Positions 25,090 to 33,319 of a stretch of 52,583 nucleotides of DNA are shown here, piece after piece (position 1 is the first letter of the stretch; every line of letters starts with the position of its first letter). This stretch comes from an uncultured Acidimicrobiales bacterium. GTDB taxonomy: Bacteria; Actinomycetota; Acidimicrobiia; Acidimicrobiales; SHLQ01. Below the pieces are notes generated by a model. It saw only the letters and a list, made by a program, of their open reading frames with translations. It was not told where the DNA came from and made no database searches. The position numbers and the translations under genes are program-made. The DNA is taken from assembly GCA_938038815.1 (NCBI GenBank), contig CALHTF010000058.1, positions 1-52,583 on the forward strand. Reading direction: 5' to 3'.

Positions 25090-25356
25090 TTAGCCGTCGA
25101 CTTCGATGAAGATGCACTCACCGGGGCATTCTTCAGCGGCTTCGATGACGCTTTCGATTCCGCCATCGGGAATGCGGGCCATACCTTCGGCACCAGCCGG
25201 GTTGGCGGTTCCGTCGAACAGCTTCTCGGTGCCAAAGTTGGCCGCCGATTCTTTCACGTAGAAAAGACCGTCATCGAGAGCGAAGAAGACCTCGGGAGCA
25301 ATTTCTTCGCAGAGTCCGTCGCCGGTGCAGAGATCTTGGTCAATCCAAACTTTCAC
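25090..25356 (-). CDS. P450-type [3Fe-4S] ferredoxin
   Basis: 88 residues from GTG at 25356, with AAAGGAAC as ribosome binding site. CTGDGLC (Cys, then five residues with Asp in the middle, then Cys) and a distal ECPGEC give the single-cluster [3Fe-4S] pattern of ferredoxins serving actinobacterial P450s. A small acidic cytoplasmic electron carrier. It is the only ferredoxin in the window and could serve the P450s at 9362, 17977 and 20271, but no ferredoxin reductase is present. Sits alone behind a terminator. Confidence 0.9.
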   Translation of the reverse strand: MKVWIDQDLCTGDGLCEEIAPEVFFALDDGLFYVKESAANFGTEKLFDGTANPAGAEGMARIPDGGIESVIEAAEECPGECIFIEVDG

Positions 25357-25497
25357 GTTCGTGTTCCTTTTACGATTTGTGGTGTGGGGGTTTAATCGGC
25401 ACAAACCCTACGCAATCTTACCGATTTTCTTGAATTCTCCGTGGCACCAGCGGGGAATCGTTGGGTGACATGTGGCTAGTCGGCGACTAGCCGACCG

Positions 25498-26661
25498 CTA
25501 GCGATGCCCCGGAGCCATGTAGAACCAGAACGGAAACGGCGCTTCTTGGGCTTCGAGCGCCTTGCGGGCCGCCATCATGGTTTTTCCAGCCTCGGTCTCT
25601 TCCCAGAACCAGGCCTCAGCAGCTCGACCCTGCGGTGGTGGGCCATCGGCCAACTCCAGCGCCGCTTCGGTGTAGTAGGACCGAATATCGTGTCCGACGG
25701 CGACCGTGTTCTTGCCGGGTAGCGCAACCTCTTTCCACGACGCACCCTCGGCCCATTGGTTCAGCACATCGAGCGCGGCGGGAATCGTGTCGGCGTCGAT
25801 CGCCCGCCCCACCGCGGTTACACCCCGAGCAGCGAGCGCCCGGTCATAGGCGGCACGAATACCGTTGGCTTCATCGACCGCCGGGGCAAGCGATGCGTCG
25901 AAGCGAGGCGGGATGGCGCACGACAATGGCGTCTCGTCGGCCTCGATGACCTCGGGGTGGGTTTCGAGAACGGGTCCGGTTGCGTCGAGCAGGGCCAACC
26001 CCCGCTCGAGGACATCTCGTTGGAAGGCGGCGTCAGCCGGGCGGCCCAGAGGCCGACCGAGAGGGAACTCGCAGTACAGAGCCCGCGGCGGCACCATCTT
26101 TTCCACGACCTCTTTCATCGAGGCCAGCACGATGGTCGAGAGTCCAGCAGCTTCAAAAACGTGGGCGAGCGTACTCACGGTACGCGTGCACAACGGTCAA
26201 ACAGGGGTGAGGACCACCACGTCGACCTCGTCGGCAACCAGTTGCTGCGCACAGGTCGGGCCGGTGTCGAGCCGCACCTCGCTGACCGAGTCGGGTTGGT
26301 TTCCGGCGAACGCGAAGTGATGGGGTGCCACGCTGCCGATCACCCCGTCGGCCGCCAACTCGACGAGTCGGTCGATCGGGTACACAACGTTGAGGTCGGC
26401 CTGAAACCCCGAGTGGTCAAAGTTTGGACTCCAGTGGCCCATGATCAGGTTGCGATCGGCGGCGTCGAATGCTCGAAATCCGGTATCGCCTTGGGAGTAC
26501 CGCTCCTGGTCGGGACGGTGCAGCGCCGCTGAGGTAACGATCGCCACCCTCGCCTCGGACAAGGGTTTGTCGAGTGGTGTGAAGGCTGGGTCATCGAACA
26601 CCGGAGCGTCTTGGTTGGCTCCGAAAGCTCGCATTGCCGCATCGCCGGAATTTGCGCTCAT
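25498..26661 (-). CDS. GrdB-like selenoprotein with in-frame UGA (Sec155)
   Basis: Reading through TGA at 26197-26199 gives 387 residues. Before it: RVAIVTSAALHRPDQ, DLNVVYPIDRL, then VDVVVLTPV. After it: U155-P-L-C158-T-RTVSTLAHVFEAAGLSTIVLAS. The strand-UxxCT-helix arrangement and the later PRALYCEFPLGRPLGRP are those of the glycine/sarcosine/betaine/proline reductase selenoprotein B family. No GrdA, GrdC or GrdD partner is present, so it is not a complete amino-acid reductase; similar solitary proteins occur in aerobes with unknown substrates. The ATG at 26661 has GAGGAG 9 nt upstream. A SECIS-like hairpin follows the UGA. Without recoding it would be reported as two ORFs (154 and 231 residues). 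Confidence 0.92.
26169..26185 (-). promoter_or_regulatory. Bacterial SECIS-like hairpin of the GrdB-like gene
   Basis: On the minus strand, GCGTAC-CGTGA-GTACGC is a perfect 6-bp stem with a 5-nt loop, starting exactly 11 nt after the UGA. This 17-nt hairpin with 11-nt spacing has the geometry described for the minimal fdhF element of E. coli. The loop G sits at its second position. Confidence 0.87.
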
Positions 26662-26699
26662 CAGTGGCGTCTCCTCGTGAGAATCAAGTGCCAGAACCT

Positions 26700-26716
26700 T
26701 AGGCCTATCCCTAGGG
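26700..26716. promoter_or_regulatory. Paired 8-bp palindromes upstream of the GrdB-like gene
   Basis: TAGGCCTA (26700-26707) and CCCTAGGG (26709-26716) lie 39-55 bp upstream of the GrdB-like start. GGCCTATCCC (26702-26711) recurs at 26738-26747 over the TetR stop. A regulator site is possible. Confidence 0.3.
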
Positions 26717-26740
26717 CAACACCGAATCTCCCGTTGGGGC

Positions 26741-27382
26741 CTATCCCACCAAGAGGGTCGTGAGCGTGGCCTTGAGGACCTTGGATGACGCGGCTTGGCT
26801 CAGGCCCCGGTGACGACGGAGGTAGTCGATCGACTCGAGTTGGGTCACCAAGTCGCCCGCCGAGAGGGTCGTGTCGCGATCCGCGCCCTTCTTCGCCGCA
26901 AGCTCTGGGGCGAATTGCAGCTCGAACTGGTCGCGCATGTCGTTCCTGTTTCGAGTTTGTTCATCGCGGATCCGTGGCAGGCGGGCGCCGTTGGCCGCGG
27001 TGGCTCGGTAGACGGGCCCAAACTCTTCGTAGAGCCGCAACCGCACCGCAACAAAGTCATCGAGTCGGTTCTCGAAAGGACCCTCGCCAATGGCGTGAAG
27101 CCGGATCAGCGCTTGCCCCTTGGCCCGACTCCGCTGGATCGTGGCCTCGAGCAACTCGCCCGGGTCGGCGAAGTACCGATACACCGAACGCAACGAAAGA
27201 CCCGATCGCTTCGCGACTTGTTCGATGGTCGGAAACATCGAGTCTTCGCCAAACATCTCGAGAACCGTGTCGATCACGGCATCGATGTTTCGCTGACGAC
27301 GGGCAACCCGGCCGTCGAGGGGCTGGTCGTCGTCGAGCGATTCAGTCAGCGCGCCCGGTGGAACATCGTCGGTCTTGGTCAT
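26741..27382 (-). CDS. TetR family transcriptional regulator
   Basis: 213 residues from the ATG at 27382. The helix-turn-helix is at about residues 32-75 (ARRQRNIDAVIDTVLEMF, TIEQVAKRSGLSLRSVYRYF). The rest is a helical ligand domain rich in charged residues. It is divergent from the transglutaminase-like gene (105 bp apart) and lies upstream of the GrdB-like selenoprotein in the same direction (79 bp), so it may regulate either. No clear operator was found in the divergent region. Confidence 0.9.
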   Translation of the reverse strand: MTKTDDVPPGALTESLDDDQPLDGRVARRQRNIDAVIDTVLEMFGEDSMFPTIEQVAKRSGLSLRSVYRYFADPGELLEATIQRSRAKGQALIRLHAIGEGPFENRLDDFVAVRLRLYEEFGPVYRATAANGARLPRIRDEQTRNRNDMRDQFELQFAPELAAKKGADRDTTLSAGDLVTQLESIDYLRRHRGLSQAASSKVLKATLTTLLVG

Positions 27383-27486
27383 CACCAGCAACGGTAGCGA
27401 AGATCGGCGCCAACCTCGGGATCGCTCTCGGCCGAATCCCCCGCCCTGTGACAAGATGCGACCAGGTCAGAAGGCGGAGGGAAACG

Positions 27487-28359
27487 ATGGATCACGAGTT
27501 CTACGCAAGTGCGGGCCCGATGACCGCACTCCCCCAGAACCTGGGCCGCTACCCGAGCGACTCTCACGAAATTGGCCAGCTCGTCCAAGGTTTGCTGGTG
27601 CACCGCGATTGGGCGCCCGCCTACGACCTCGAACCAGCGAGCATTCGGTATGAGGAACAGCACCTGCGCAGCATCGACGAAGTCCTGGCGCGACTCTTCG
27701 AAATCGACGGTCAGCCGATCGCGACCGAGCGGCCGCCCGAGCATCGGGTACTCGGCATCTGTCGCCACTACGCCCTCTTGCATGTGGCGTTGTTGCGGGG
27801 CCAGGGCCAGGCCGCTCGAGTCCGGTGCGGATTCGCCAACTACTTCGACCCGTCAAAATGGGTCGACCACTGGATTACCGAACGGTGGGACGGCGGTCGT
27901 TGGGTTCGGGAAGATCCGCAGGTCGATGCGCTCCAGCTTGAAGTGATCAAACCCGAATTCGACGTGTTCGACCAACCGACCGGGACCTTCCTGACCGGCG
28001 CCGAAGCATGGCAGGCCGCTCGGGCCGGCACCGTCGACCCCGACCTGTTCGGCATTGCGCACTTGTGGGGTATGGGGTTCATCGCCGGAAATGTGGTGCA
28101 CGATTTTGCCTGCCTCAACAAAGTCGAAATGCTCCCGTGGGATGTGTGGGGCCCGGTCGGTGGGCCCGATGAGCCGGTCGAAGATTCGCTAGCCGCCACC
28201 CTCGATGACCTTGCGATGCTCCTAGTTTCCGATGACACAACCGCGATTCGGCATCGCTACGACAACGATCCTGATTTCCAGGTCCCCGGCAACATCATTT
28301 GCTTGATCGATGGCCAACCGGTGCCGGTCGAACTTCAGCTGTCGCCACCACCGCCCTAG
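27487..28359 (+). CDS. Transglutaminase-like (papain-fold) protein
   Basis: 290 residues from the ATG at 27487 with GGAGGG 5 nt upstream. The triad appears as C92 (VLGICRHYALL), H128 (WVDHWITE) and D143 (VREDPQVD), in the order and spacing of bacterial transglutaminase-like proteins, which are mostly proteases or amidases. No signal peptide, so cytoplasmic. It is followed 9 nt later by an amidase that appears to have its own leaderless promoter. Substrate unknown. Confidence 0.8.
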   Translation: MDHEFYASAGPMTALPQNLGRYPSDSHEIGQLVQGLLVHRDWAPAYDLEPASIRYEEQHLRSIDEVLARLFEIDGQPIATERPPEHRVLGICRHYALLHVALLRGQGQAARVRCGFANYFDPSKWVDHWITERWDGGRWVREDPQVDALQLEVIKPEFDVFDQPTGTFLTGAEAWQAARAGTVDPDLFGIAHLWGMGFIAGNVVHDFACLNKVEMLPWDVWGPVGGPDEPVEDSLAATLDDLAMLLVSDDTTAIRHRYDNDPDFQVPGNIICLIDGQPVPVELQLSPPPP

Positions 28360-28362
28360 GGT
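28357..28362 (+). promoter_or_regulatory. -10 box TAGGGT, leaderless
   Basis: TAGGGT overlaps the preceding stop codon and lies 6 nt before the amidase ATG at 28369. Confidence 0.45.
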
Positions 28363-28368
28363 TCGGGC

Positions 28369-29796
28369 ATGATCGACACGCCCGAACCGACCGGCAGCAT
28401 CAACGCCTACCGCGACGATGCATTGGCGAACCACGACGCCGTAGCGCTGATGGAGCTGCTGAGCACGGGCGAGGTGAACGCCACCGAACTCGCCACGGCG
28501 GTGATCGAGCGCGCCGAGTCGGTCGAACCCGCGCTCAACGCCATCGTCACCCCCGACTACGACCGAGGTCTGGCCGCCGCGGCGAGCGATCGACCTGGCC
28601 CGTTCGGCGGTCTGCCGATGTTCGTGAAAGACATGACCCCCATCGCTGGCTTGCCCACCACATACGGCTCAGACTCGATGATCGACTCGCCTCCGGCCAC
28701 CGAAACCGGACAGTTCGCCGAGATGGTCGACGCGTTCGGAACCGTGTTGCTGGGCACGACAACCATGCCCGAGTACGGCCTCACCTGCACGACCGAATTT
28801 GTCGACGCCCCACCCACCCGCAACCCCTGGAATCTCGGCCGTAGCTGCGGTGGGTCGTCGGGCGGAAGCGGAGCGCTGGTCGCCGCCGGTGTCTTGCCGA
28901 TGGCCACCTCGGCCGACGGTGGTGGCTCGACTCGAATCCCCGCGGCTGCCAACGGACTCGTCGGCCTGAAACCCACGCGCGAACGGTTACTTGGCAACCC
29001 CGACGACCCAAAGCTGCCGGTGAACCTGGTGAGCTACGGCATGCTGACCCGCACGGTGCGCGACACGTGTGCGTTCTATGCGGCGGCCGAAGAGCACTAT
29101 CACAATCCCCAGCTTCCACCGATGGGTCTGGTCGATCGCCCGCTCGATCGCCCGTTGCGGATTGGGGTGGTCGACTCGTCGCCCGCCAACCGGTCGATCG
29201 ACGCACCGACCCGAGCGTGTCTCGAAGAAACAACCCGCCTCCTCGAGTCGCTTGGGCATTTCGTCGAGCCGGTCGAGTTGCCCTTTACCGATCAGTTCAC
29301 CGACGACTTCATCTTGTACTGGGCATCGTCGGCGATGGCGTTGCAGCTCGGTGGGAAGAAATTGGTCCACCCCGACTTCGATGCCGACCGGCTCACGCCA
29401 TTCACCAAGAGTTTGGCCAACCACGGCAAGCGCAACGCATTGCGGCTCCTGGGCGCCATCAAGCGGCTCCGGAAGTCGACCGCTCAGCTCAGTGAGGCGA
29501 TCGGCCGCAACGACCTGTTGGTCTCACCAACATTGGGGCACCTCACGCCCGAGCTCGGTTCGATCTCGCTCGCGTCGGACTCCGACGACCACATGGCTCG
29601 GGTGAGCCCGTGGGTCGCGTTCACCCCACTGGCCAACGCTGCGGGTACCCCGGCAATCTCGCTACCACTCGGCCACGACGAACAGCACAACCTGCCGATC
29701 GGCATGCACTTCATGGCGCGCTACGGACAGGATCGGGTGCTGCTCGAACTGGCTCTCCAGCTCGAGCAAGCATCCCCGTTCCGTACCAACCTTTAG
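28369..29796 (+). CDS. Amidase (amidase-signature family)
   Basis: 475 residues. The Ser-cisSer-Lys triad is visible: K87 (MFVKDMT), S163 in SCGGSSGGSG and S187 in DGGGSTRIPAA. This is the full amidase-signature domain, with normal length and a C-terminal NLPIGMHFMARYGQD block. It hydrolyses an amide to acid and ammonia or amine. Its stop overlaps that of the convergent YCII gene (TTAG). Pairing with the transglutaminase-like gene hints at nitrogen-compound degradation, but this is weak. Confidence 0.93.
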   Translation: MIDTPEPTGSINAYRDDALANHDAVALMELLSTGEVNATELATAVIERAESVEPALNAIVTPDYDRGLAAAASDRPGPFGGLPMFVKDMTPIAGLPTTYGSDSMIDSPPATETGQFAEMVDAFGTVLLGTTTMPEYGLTCTTEFVDAPPTRNPWNLGRSCGGSSGGSGALVAAGVLPMATSADGGGSTRIPAAANGLVGLKPTRERLLGNPDDPKLPVNLVSYGMLTRTVRDTCAFYAAAEEHYHNPQLPPMGLVDRPLDRPLRIGVVDSSPANRSIDAPTRACLEETTRLLESLGHFVEPVELPFTDQFTDDFILYWASSAMALQLGGKKLVHPDFDADRLTPFTKSLANHGKRNALRLLGAIKRLRKSTAQLSEAIGRNDLLVSPTLGHLTPELGSISLASDSDDHMARVSPWVAFTPLANAAGTPAISLPLGHDEQHNLPIGMHFMARYGQDRVLLELALQLEQASPFRTNL

Positions 29797-30128
29797 CCGG
29801 GTGCGTCGCCGCCCATATCGATGCACTCCGAGATCTGCACGGTGTGACCGTTCGGCAGTACCGGGCAGCCCTGGGCGATTGCCGTTGCGGCACCCATGTC
29901 GGCGGCGTCGATGATGGTGAAGCCAGTGAGCTGAGCAGGAGCGTCGCTCGCCCCGTTGCTGTCGATGGCCGACGAATGGCTGATCGGCGCGCCGCCGTTT
30001 ACTAGCGCGTCGCCCATGCTCTCGTACCAAGCACCCCACTGAGCCATAACGGCCTGGATCGCTTCGGGATCGGTCGGCATGTCTTCCATCTTCATCTCGC
30101 CGTGGAAAGAAAGTAGATACTGCGGCAT
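29793..30128 (-). CDS. YCII-related (DGPF) domain protein
   Basis: 111 residues from the ATG at 30128 with AGGGGAG upstream. MPQYLLSFHGE, QAVMAQWGAWYESMGDALV-NGGAPI and the end FTIIDAADMGAATAIAQGCP, VQISECIDM match the YCII/DGPF dimeric alpha-beta barrel fold. Some members are linked to sigma-70 factors or have dehydrochlorinase-like chemistry; here it stands alone. Function unknown. Confidence 0.85.
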   Translation of the reverse strand: MPQYLLSFHGEMKMEDMPTDPEAIQAVMAQWGAWYESMGDALVNGGAPISHSSAIDSNGASDAPAQLTGFTIIDAADMGAATAIAQGCPVLPNGHTVQISECIDMGGDAPG

Positions 30129-30238
30129 TAAAACTCCCCTTTGGTTCGCAGGACGCCCTGGGTCGCGCCCCGTGCTTGCCACCCTAGAACGTCGTTCACC
30201 GGCCCGAAAGGGCTCTTTGTATCGGTCGACACGGTTGG

Positions 30239-30914
30239 TTGGTGGCCGGGCGAACAGATGATCTGCCCGGCAGTTCTTATGGTCGAACCACGACGAAATC
30301 CAACGCTTACAAAACTCGATTCGCCGCCCTGTTTGTGGCGACAACACTGTTCGGAACCGCCTGTGGTGGTGCATCGGCGGAGCAACCAACCACCGTCGCT
30401 GAGCCAACAGCGGAGCTGGACAACATTGTCGATACCACCGAGGTAGCATCATCGCGCAATACCTCGACCGCAATCTTTGTGGTCGACGACCCCCGGCGGA
30501 ACCGACACAACGATCTTCGATTACGAAGCCGAGGTGGATACTCCTCGTATCGAGCTGCTCGGCGACCAGCCCGGGGCCGTAGTGAACTTTGCCGGCTTCG
30601 ACCTCGTGTACGACGACAACGTGACCTGCGATGTCATCGACGATCAAAAGATGGTCGTCGAGGTAAACACCGAACTTGGCGAGCGACTGTTTGATCTGTC
30701 CTACGACGCAACTGTGCCCGACGAGTTGCCAAACAACTTCGAGTTCGTCGGCGCAGGTAGCGCGTGGGGAGCTGGTCCTCGACTCGAAGACTATGCAACC
30801 GATGACGTAAACCTCGACTGGTCTCGGTCGGGTTCGACAATCACCGGAACGGCCACTGCGTTCTCTCGCTTTGTCGGCAAGTCCTACGACGCATCCTTCG
30901 TGGTCGTTTGCTAA
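30239..30914 (+). pseudogene. Frameshifted secreted lipoprotein
   Basis: The first frame encodes a signal peptide with lipobox (FAALFVATTLFGTAC-GG) and a low-complexity linker up to AIFVVDDP. The other frame continues from GGTDTTIFDYEAEVDTPRIELL to FSRFVGKSYDASFVVVC. Removing one C from the C5 run at about 30490-30494 joins them (VVDDP-GGTDTT) into one protein of about 225 residues, so the gene is broken by one base here, or the assembly is wrong. The true start is also unclear: TTG at 30239 is in frame, but an ATG at 30279 would reach the lipobox if one A were added to the AAAA run near 30308. The mature domain is not recognised. Confidence 0.6.
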
Positions 30915-30934
30915 ACCGGCCGGGTCGACACGCG

Positions 30935-31729
30935 CTAGACGGCTCCGCCGGAGACTTCGATGTCGAAGGCGGTTATGTACGACGACTCATCCGACAGCAA
31001 AAAGTGCACGGCCGAGGCAACCTCGTCGAGCGACCCGTAGCGCCGCATAGGAACAGCCGAGATCATCTGCTCGGCCACCGTTTCAACATCGTCGCCGAAG
31101 TATTGGCTGGGCGTTGCGGCCTGGAGTTCGACCTGGCGGTCCCACATCATTCCCGGCCCGATAAATGCCGGACTCACCGAGTTCACTCGGATCGACTTGT
31201 CGGCCAGATCCTTCGCAGCAGTCTTGGTGAGGGCGATGACTGCGGCCTTTGAGGCGCTGTACGCGGCCATGTTCGGGGCGCCGCCATGGGCCATCGACGC
31301 GGTGTTTACCACCGCACCGGGCCGACCGACAGCGATCAGGGCGTTGGCAAAGCTCTTGAGCACGTTGAATACGCCGGTCACGTTGATGTCGAGCACCCGC
31401 CGAAAATCGGCGGACGGATAGTCGGCCACATTGGTGAACGTCCCCTGGTATCCAGCGTTGTTGAACAACAGGTCGGCCACCACGCCATCGGCGGCTAGTC
31501 CGTCGAACGCGGCCTCCACCGCCGCTTCGTCGGTGACATCGAACTGCAAGCTGATCGGTTCGGCTACGTCGTTGGCTTCACGACACAGCTCAGCGGTCTC
31601 CGCCGCATCGACCAAGTCGGCAAGCACCAGCCGGGCACCACTGCTCGCTAACCGAACGGCGGTCGTTCGGCCAATATCGCCGGCGGCCCCGGTCACCAAG
31701 GCGGTGCGGCCCGCAAGCGGCAAGGTCAC
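30935..31729 (-). CDS. Short-chain dehydrogenase/reductase
   Basis: 264 residues from a GTG at 31729 that overlaps the stop of the upstream ligase gene (GTGA). TGAAGDIG (Rossmann), NNAG, NTASMAHGG (catalytic Ser) and Y-S-A-S-K (catalytic Tyr/Lys) are all present. It could serve as the 3-hydroxyacyl-CoA dehydrogenase step of the cluster, which otherwise lacks one. Last gene of the minus-strand operon: dehydratase, hydratase, ligase, SDR. Confidence 0.9.
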   Translation of the reverse strand: MTLPLAGRTALVTGAAGDIGRTTAVRLASSGARLVLADLVDAAETAELCREANDVAEPISLQFDVTDEAAVEAAFDGLAADGVVADLLFNNAGYQGTFTNVADYPSADFRRVLDINVTGVFNVLKSFANALIAVGRPGAVVNTASMAHGGAPNMAAYSASKAAVIALTKTAAKDLADKSIRVNSVSPAFIGPGMMWDRQVELQAATPSQYFGDDVETVAEQMISAVPMRRYGSLDEVASAVHFLLSDESSYITAFDIEVSGGAV

Positions 31730-33276
31730 GTTGCCTCCAGTGCGTCGAGGTACTCCTGGCGCAGCGGCTTCTTGTACAGCTTGCCGGTGGGCAGTCGCGG
31801 AAGTTCGGCCCGGAAGTCGATGACCCTCGGCACCTTGTAGTGCGCGATCTCGTTGCGCGCGAACTCTCGCAATTCGGCAGCGAGTTCGTCGCTTGGGTCG
31901 GTACCGGCTTCGGGCTGCACCACGGCGTGTACGTACTCGCCCATCTCGGCGTCGGGTAGGCCAAACACGGCCACGTCGGCCACCTTGGGGTGCAGCGCAA
32001 AACACGCTTCGATCTCTTGCGGGTAGATGTTGACACCGCCGCTGATAATCATGAACGCCGACCGGTCGGTGAGATACAGGTAGCCGTCGTCGTCGAGGTA
32101 CCCAATGTCTCCGAGCTTCGACCAGTTGCTGTGTACCGGGTGCCGGGAGTCGGCGGTTTTCTCCGGGTCGCCGTGGTACTCGAACCCTTCGGATTCGTTC
32201 TCGAAGTACACCAAGCCTGACTCGCCGGCTGGAAGTTCGTTGCCGTCGTCGTCGCAGATATGAGGGATACCCACCATCGCCTTGCCGACCGAGCCCTTGT
32301 GCTCGAGCCATTGCGGACTGTCGATGAAACACAGACCGTTACCTTCAGTACCGGCGTAGTACTCGTTGATGATCGGACCCCACCAGTCGATCATCTCCTG
32401 CTTGACCGCCACCGGACACGGTGCCGCGGCATGCACCACCATCTTGAGCGACGACAGATCGAAACGGTTCTTGGTTTCGTCGGGGAGCTTGAGCATCCGA
32501 ATGAACATCGTCGGCACGACCTGGCTGGCGGTAACGCTGTACTGCTCGATGTATTCGAGGTACTTGGCCGAATCAAAGCGGTCCATGATCACCACGGTGC
32601 CGCCGAGCTCGTGCACGCCGCCGCCCCACAACAACGGAGCCGAGTGATACAGCGGAGCGGGCGACAAGTACACCGAGGTTTCGTCCATTCCGAGCAGGAA
32701 CCGTTCGAGCGACGAGATACCGGTTCGGTTCGGGTCGTCGATGGTGATGCCGCTCAGCGGGCGTCGTATGCCTTTGGGCTGGCCGGTGGTCCCCGACGAA
32801 TACAACATCGCCTCGCCTGCGGGTTGCACGTCGAGCGGGGTGGTCGGCTGGTCGGCGGTTTGTTCTTCGTATGACTCAAACCCATCGGCGGCGGTATCCA
32901 TCATCAACCGGTGGGGGCAATCGGGGATGAGCCCAAGCATCGCCGAGGCGGTCGCCTCAAGTGCGGCACTGGTGATGAGCGCCTTAGCGTTGCTGTCGTT
33001 GACGATGTAGGCCGCCTCGTCGGGGGCCAGGTACCGGTTGATGGTCGTGATGTACAGCCCCGACCGCATAGCCGCCCAATACACCTCGAAGTAGCGAGGG
33101 TGGTTCTCGGCCAGGATCGCGATGTGGTCGCCCACGGTGAGTCCCCGGCTGCGCAGTAGATGCACCAACTGGTTCGATCGATCGTCGAGTTGTTTGTAGG
33201 TCACCGTCTCCCCGGTGGCCGCCATGATGATGGCGGCCTTGTCGGGTGTGGTTACGGCGTGGTCGCCTGGAAACAT
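31726..33276 (-). CDS. Acyl-CoA synthetase (AMP-forming)
   Basis: 516 residues. The P-loop is YSSGTTGQPKG (159-169), the adenylation motif EYYAGTEG, the hinge YLTDRSAFMIISGGVNIYPQE and the C-terminal catalytic Lys LPTGKLYKK. It makes the CoA thioester that starts the pathway of this operon. Length and motifs are normal for FadD-type ligases. 43 nt separate it from the upstream enoyl-CoA hydratase gene. Confidence 0.92.
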   Translation of the reverse strand: MFPGDHAVTTPDKAAIIMAATGETVTYKQLDDRSNQLVHLLRSRGLTVGDHIAILAENHPRYFEVYWAAMRSGLYITTINRYLAPDEAAYIVNDSNAKALITSAALEATASAMLGLIPDCPHRLMMDTAADGFESYEEQTADQPTTPLDVQPAGEAMLYSSGTTGQPKGIRRPLSGITIDDPNRTGISSLERFLLGMDETSVYLSPAPLYHSAPLLWGGGVHELGGTVVIMDRFDSAKYLEYIEQYSVTASQVVPTMFIRMLKLPDETKNRFDLSSLKMVVHAAAPCPVAVKQEMIDWWGPIINEYYAGTEGNGLCFIDSPQWLEHKGSVGKAMVGIPHICDDDGNELPAGESGLVYFENESEGFEYHGDPEKTADSRHPVHSNWSKLGDIGYLDDDGYLYLTDRSAFMIISGGVNIYPQEIEACFALHPKVADVAVFGLPDAEMGEYVHAVVQPEAGTDPSDELAAELREFARNEIAHYKVPRVIDFRAELPRLPTGKLYKKPLRQEYLDALEAT

Positions 33277-33319
33277 GTTTGCTTGGTCTTTCTTTGCGCT
33301 CGGATAGAGAGAGTTGCAG

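Noticed and set aside
25498..26193. A separate 231-residue gene starting at TTG just after the UGA
   Set aside because: It starts within the UxxCT motif and has no ribosome binding site; joined to the upstream ORF it gives a full GrdB-like protein.
25498..26661. A complete glycine/betaine reductase
   Set aside because: No GrdA, GrdC, GrdD, GrdE or thioredoxin genes are nearby; the gene stands alone.
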